Position numbers and translations under genes: made by a program. Source: an uncultured Lachnospiraceae bacterium (GTDB taxonomy: Bacteria > Bacillota > Clostridia > Lachnospirales > Lachnospiraceae). From it: a DNA stretch of 5,605 nt. The notes under the pieces were generated by a model. The model had not been told where the DNA came from. It made no database searches and worked only from the letters and a program-made list of their open reading frames with translations. Below, piece after piece: positions 5,314 through 5,605 of the stretch (within the stretch, counting starts at the first letter, position 1; each line of letters starts with the position of its first letter). Where the stretch lies: positions 1 to 5,605 of the forward strand of contig CANQEB010000177.1 of NCBI GenBank assembly GCA_947594085.1. The letters run 5' to 3'.

Positions 5314-5605
5314 CAGAATCGAAATTTTTTCCACTGAAATCGCTCCATGTCAACATGTCCGTCCTTGAACTCCACGCCCTCAGCCTCGAGAAGCGTGATC
5401 TGCCGATTCTCCCCGCCGAACGCGAACGCACTCGACACCTCACCGAATCGGTTCACCACGCGGTGGCAGGGAATGTGCGCCGGATCCGGGTTGACATGCA
5501 GCGCGTACCCGACAACGCGGGAGAGCCTGCGGTTCCCGACCAGGCCCGCGATCTGCCCGTAGGTCGCCACGTTTCCGCGCGGGATCTTCCGCACGACATC
5601 GTAGA
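5313..5605 (-). CDS. MGMT-family DNA alkyltransferase-like protein (5' end outside window)
   Basis: This is the DNA-binding and active-site domain of O6-alkylguanine-DNA alkyltransferases, without the N-terminal domain of Ada or Ogt. The visible 97 residues include KIPRGNVATYGQIA (helix-turn-helix start), RRLSRVVGYAL (arginine-finger region), IPCHRVVNRFG with the acceptor cysteine, and a C-terminal LLEAEGVEFKDG stretch. The Pro-Cys-His-Arg box keeps the cysteine that alkyltransferase-like proteins such as E. coli Atl replace with tryptophan. A true methyl-transfer role is therefore possible, although single-domain members may only bind lesions. Small homologues are about 100-110 residues, so probably only around 5-10 N-terminal codons are missing. 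A GTG at 5594 is in frame, but conserved residues (YDVV) precede it, so it is not the likely start. It is followed closely by the MATE gene. Confidence 0.92.
   Translation of the reverse strand, partial: YDVVRKIPRGNVATYGQIAGLVGNRRLSRVVGYALHVNPDPAHIPCHRVVNRFGEVSSAFAFGGENRQITLLEAEGVEFKDGHVDMERFQWKKFRF

Noticed and set aside
5300..5443. N-terminal extension of the MATE protein
   Set aside because: It overlaps the MGMT-like gene, encodes an unrelated arginine-rich stretch, and the TTG at 5299 has an ideal ribosome site and a family-typical N-terminus.

Overview
The window looks like ordinary chromosomal DNA of a moderate-GC Gram-positive anaerobe. The best guess is Bacillota, class Clostridia, possibly Lachnospiraceae. 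This rests on strong purine-rich Shine-Dalgarno sites at most genes, SigA-type promoters, and protein variants typical of gut Clostridia: a short CstA, a MepA-like MATE protein, a single-domain MGMT and a COG2426 small export protein. The taxonomy is inferred from protein style only; no rRNA or marker gene is present.

Layout, left to right. (1) Positions 1-564, minus strand: the first 188 codons of an unrecognised protein with a compact N-terminal domain and a charged coiled-coil tail. Its promoter is at 652-680. (2) Positions 565-978: a gene-free gap holding that promoter, three degenerate direct repeats with an exact 63-bp period (685-873), and a strong RNA hairpin (876-906) after the cstA-like gene. 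(3) Positions 979-2436, minus strand: a 485-residue CstA-family membrane transporter. (4) Positions 2437-2718: a divergent control region with a SigA promoter for each direction, a 25-bp near-perfect palindrome centred about 61 bp upstream of the predicted cstA start point, and an adjoining nested inverted repeat. (5) Positions 2719-3195 and 3310-3819, plus strand: a small multi-drug export family membrane protein, then a shikimate-kinase-like P-loop kinase with substitutions at two usually conserved substrate-site positions. (6) Positions 3820-3925: a convergent intergenic gap with competing small hairpins. (7) Positions 3926-5299 and 5313-5605, minus strand: a MATE efflux protein starting at TTG, downstream of and probably translationally coupled to an MGMT-like DNA repair gene whose first codons lie beyond the right edge.

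No integrated pathway is evident. The two minus-strand genes on the right form an efflux plus alkylation-repair pair, which fits a toxic-compound defence role. The CstA-like protein probably imports pyruvate or peptides. I see no mobile element, CRISPR array, tRNA or rRNA. I did not find a convincing new multi-gene system. The points most worth a second look are the atypical kinase, the 63-bp repeats, the cstA operator palindrome and the unrecognised partial gene.
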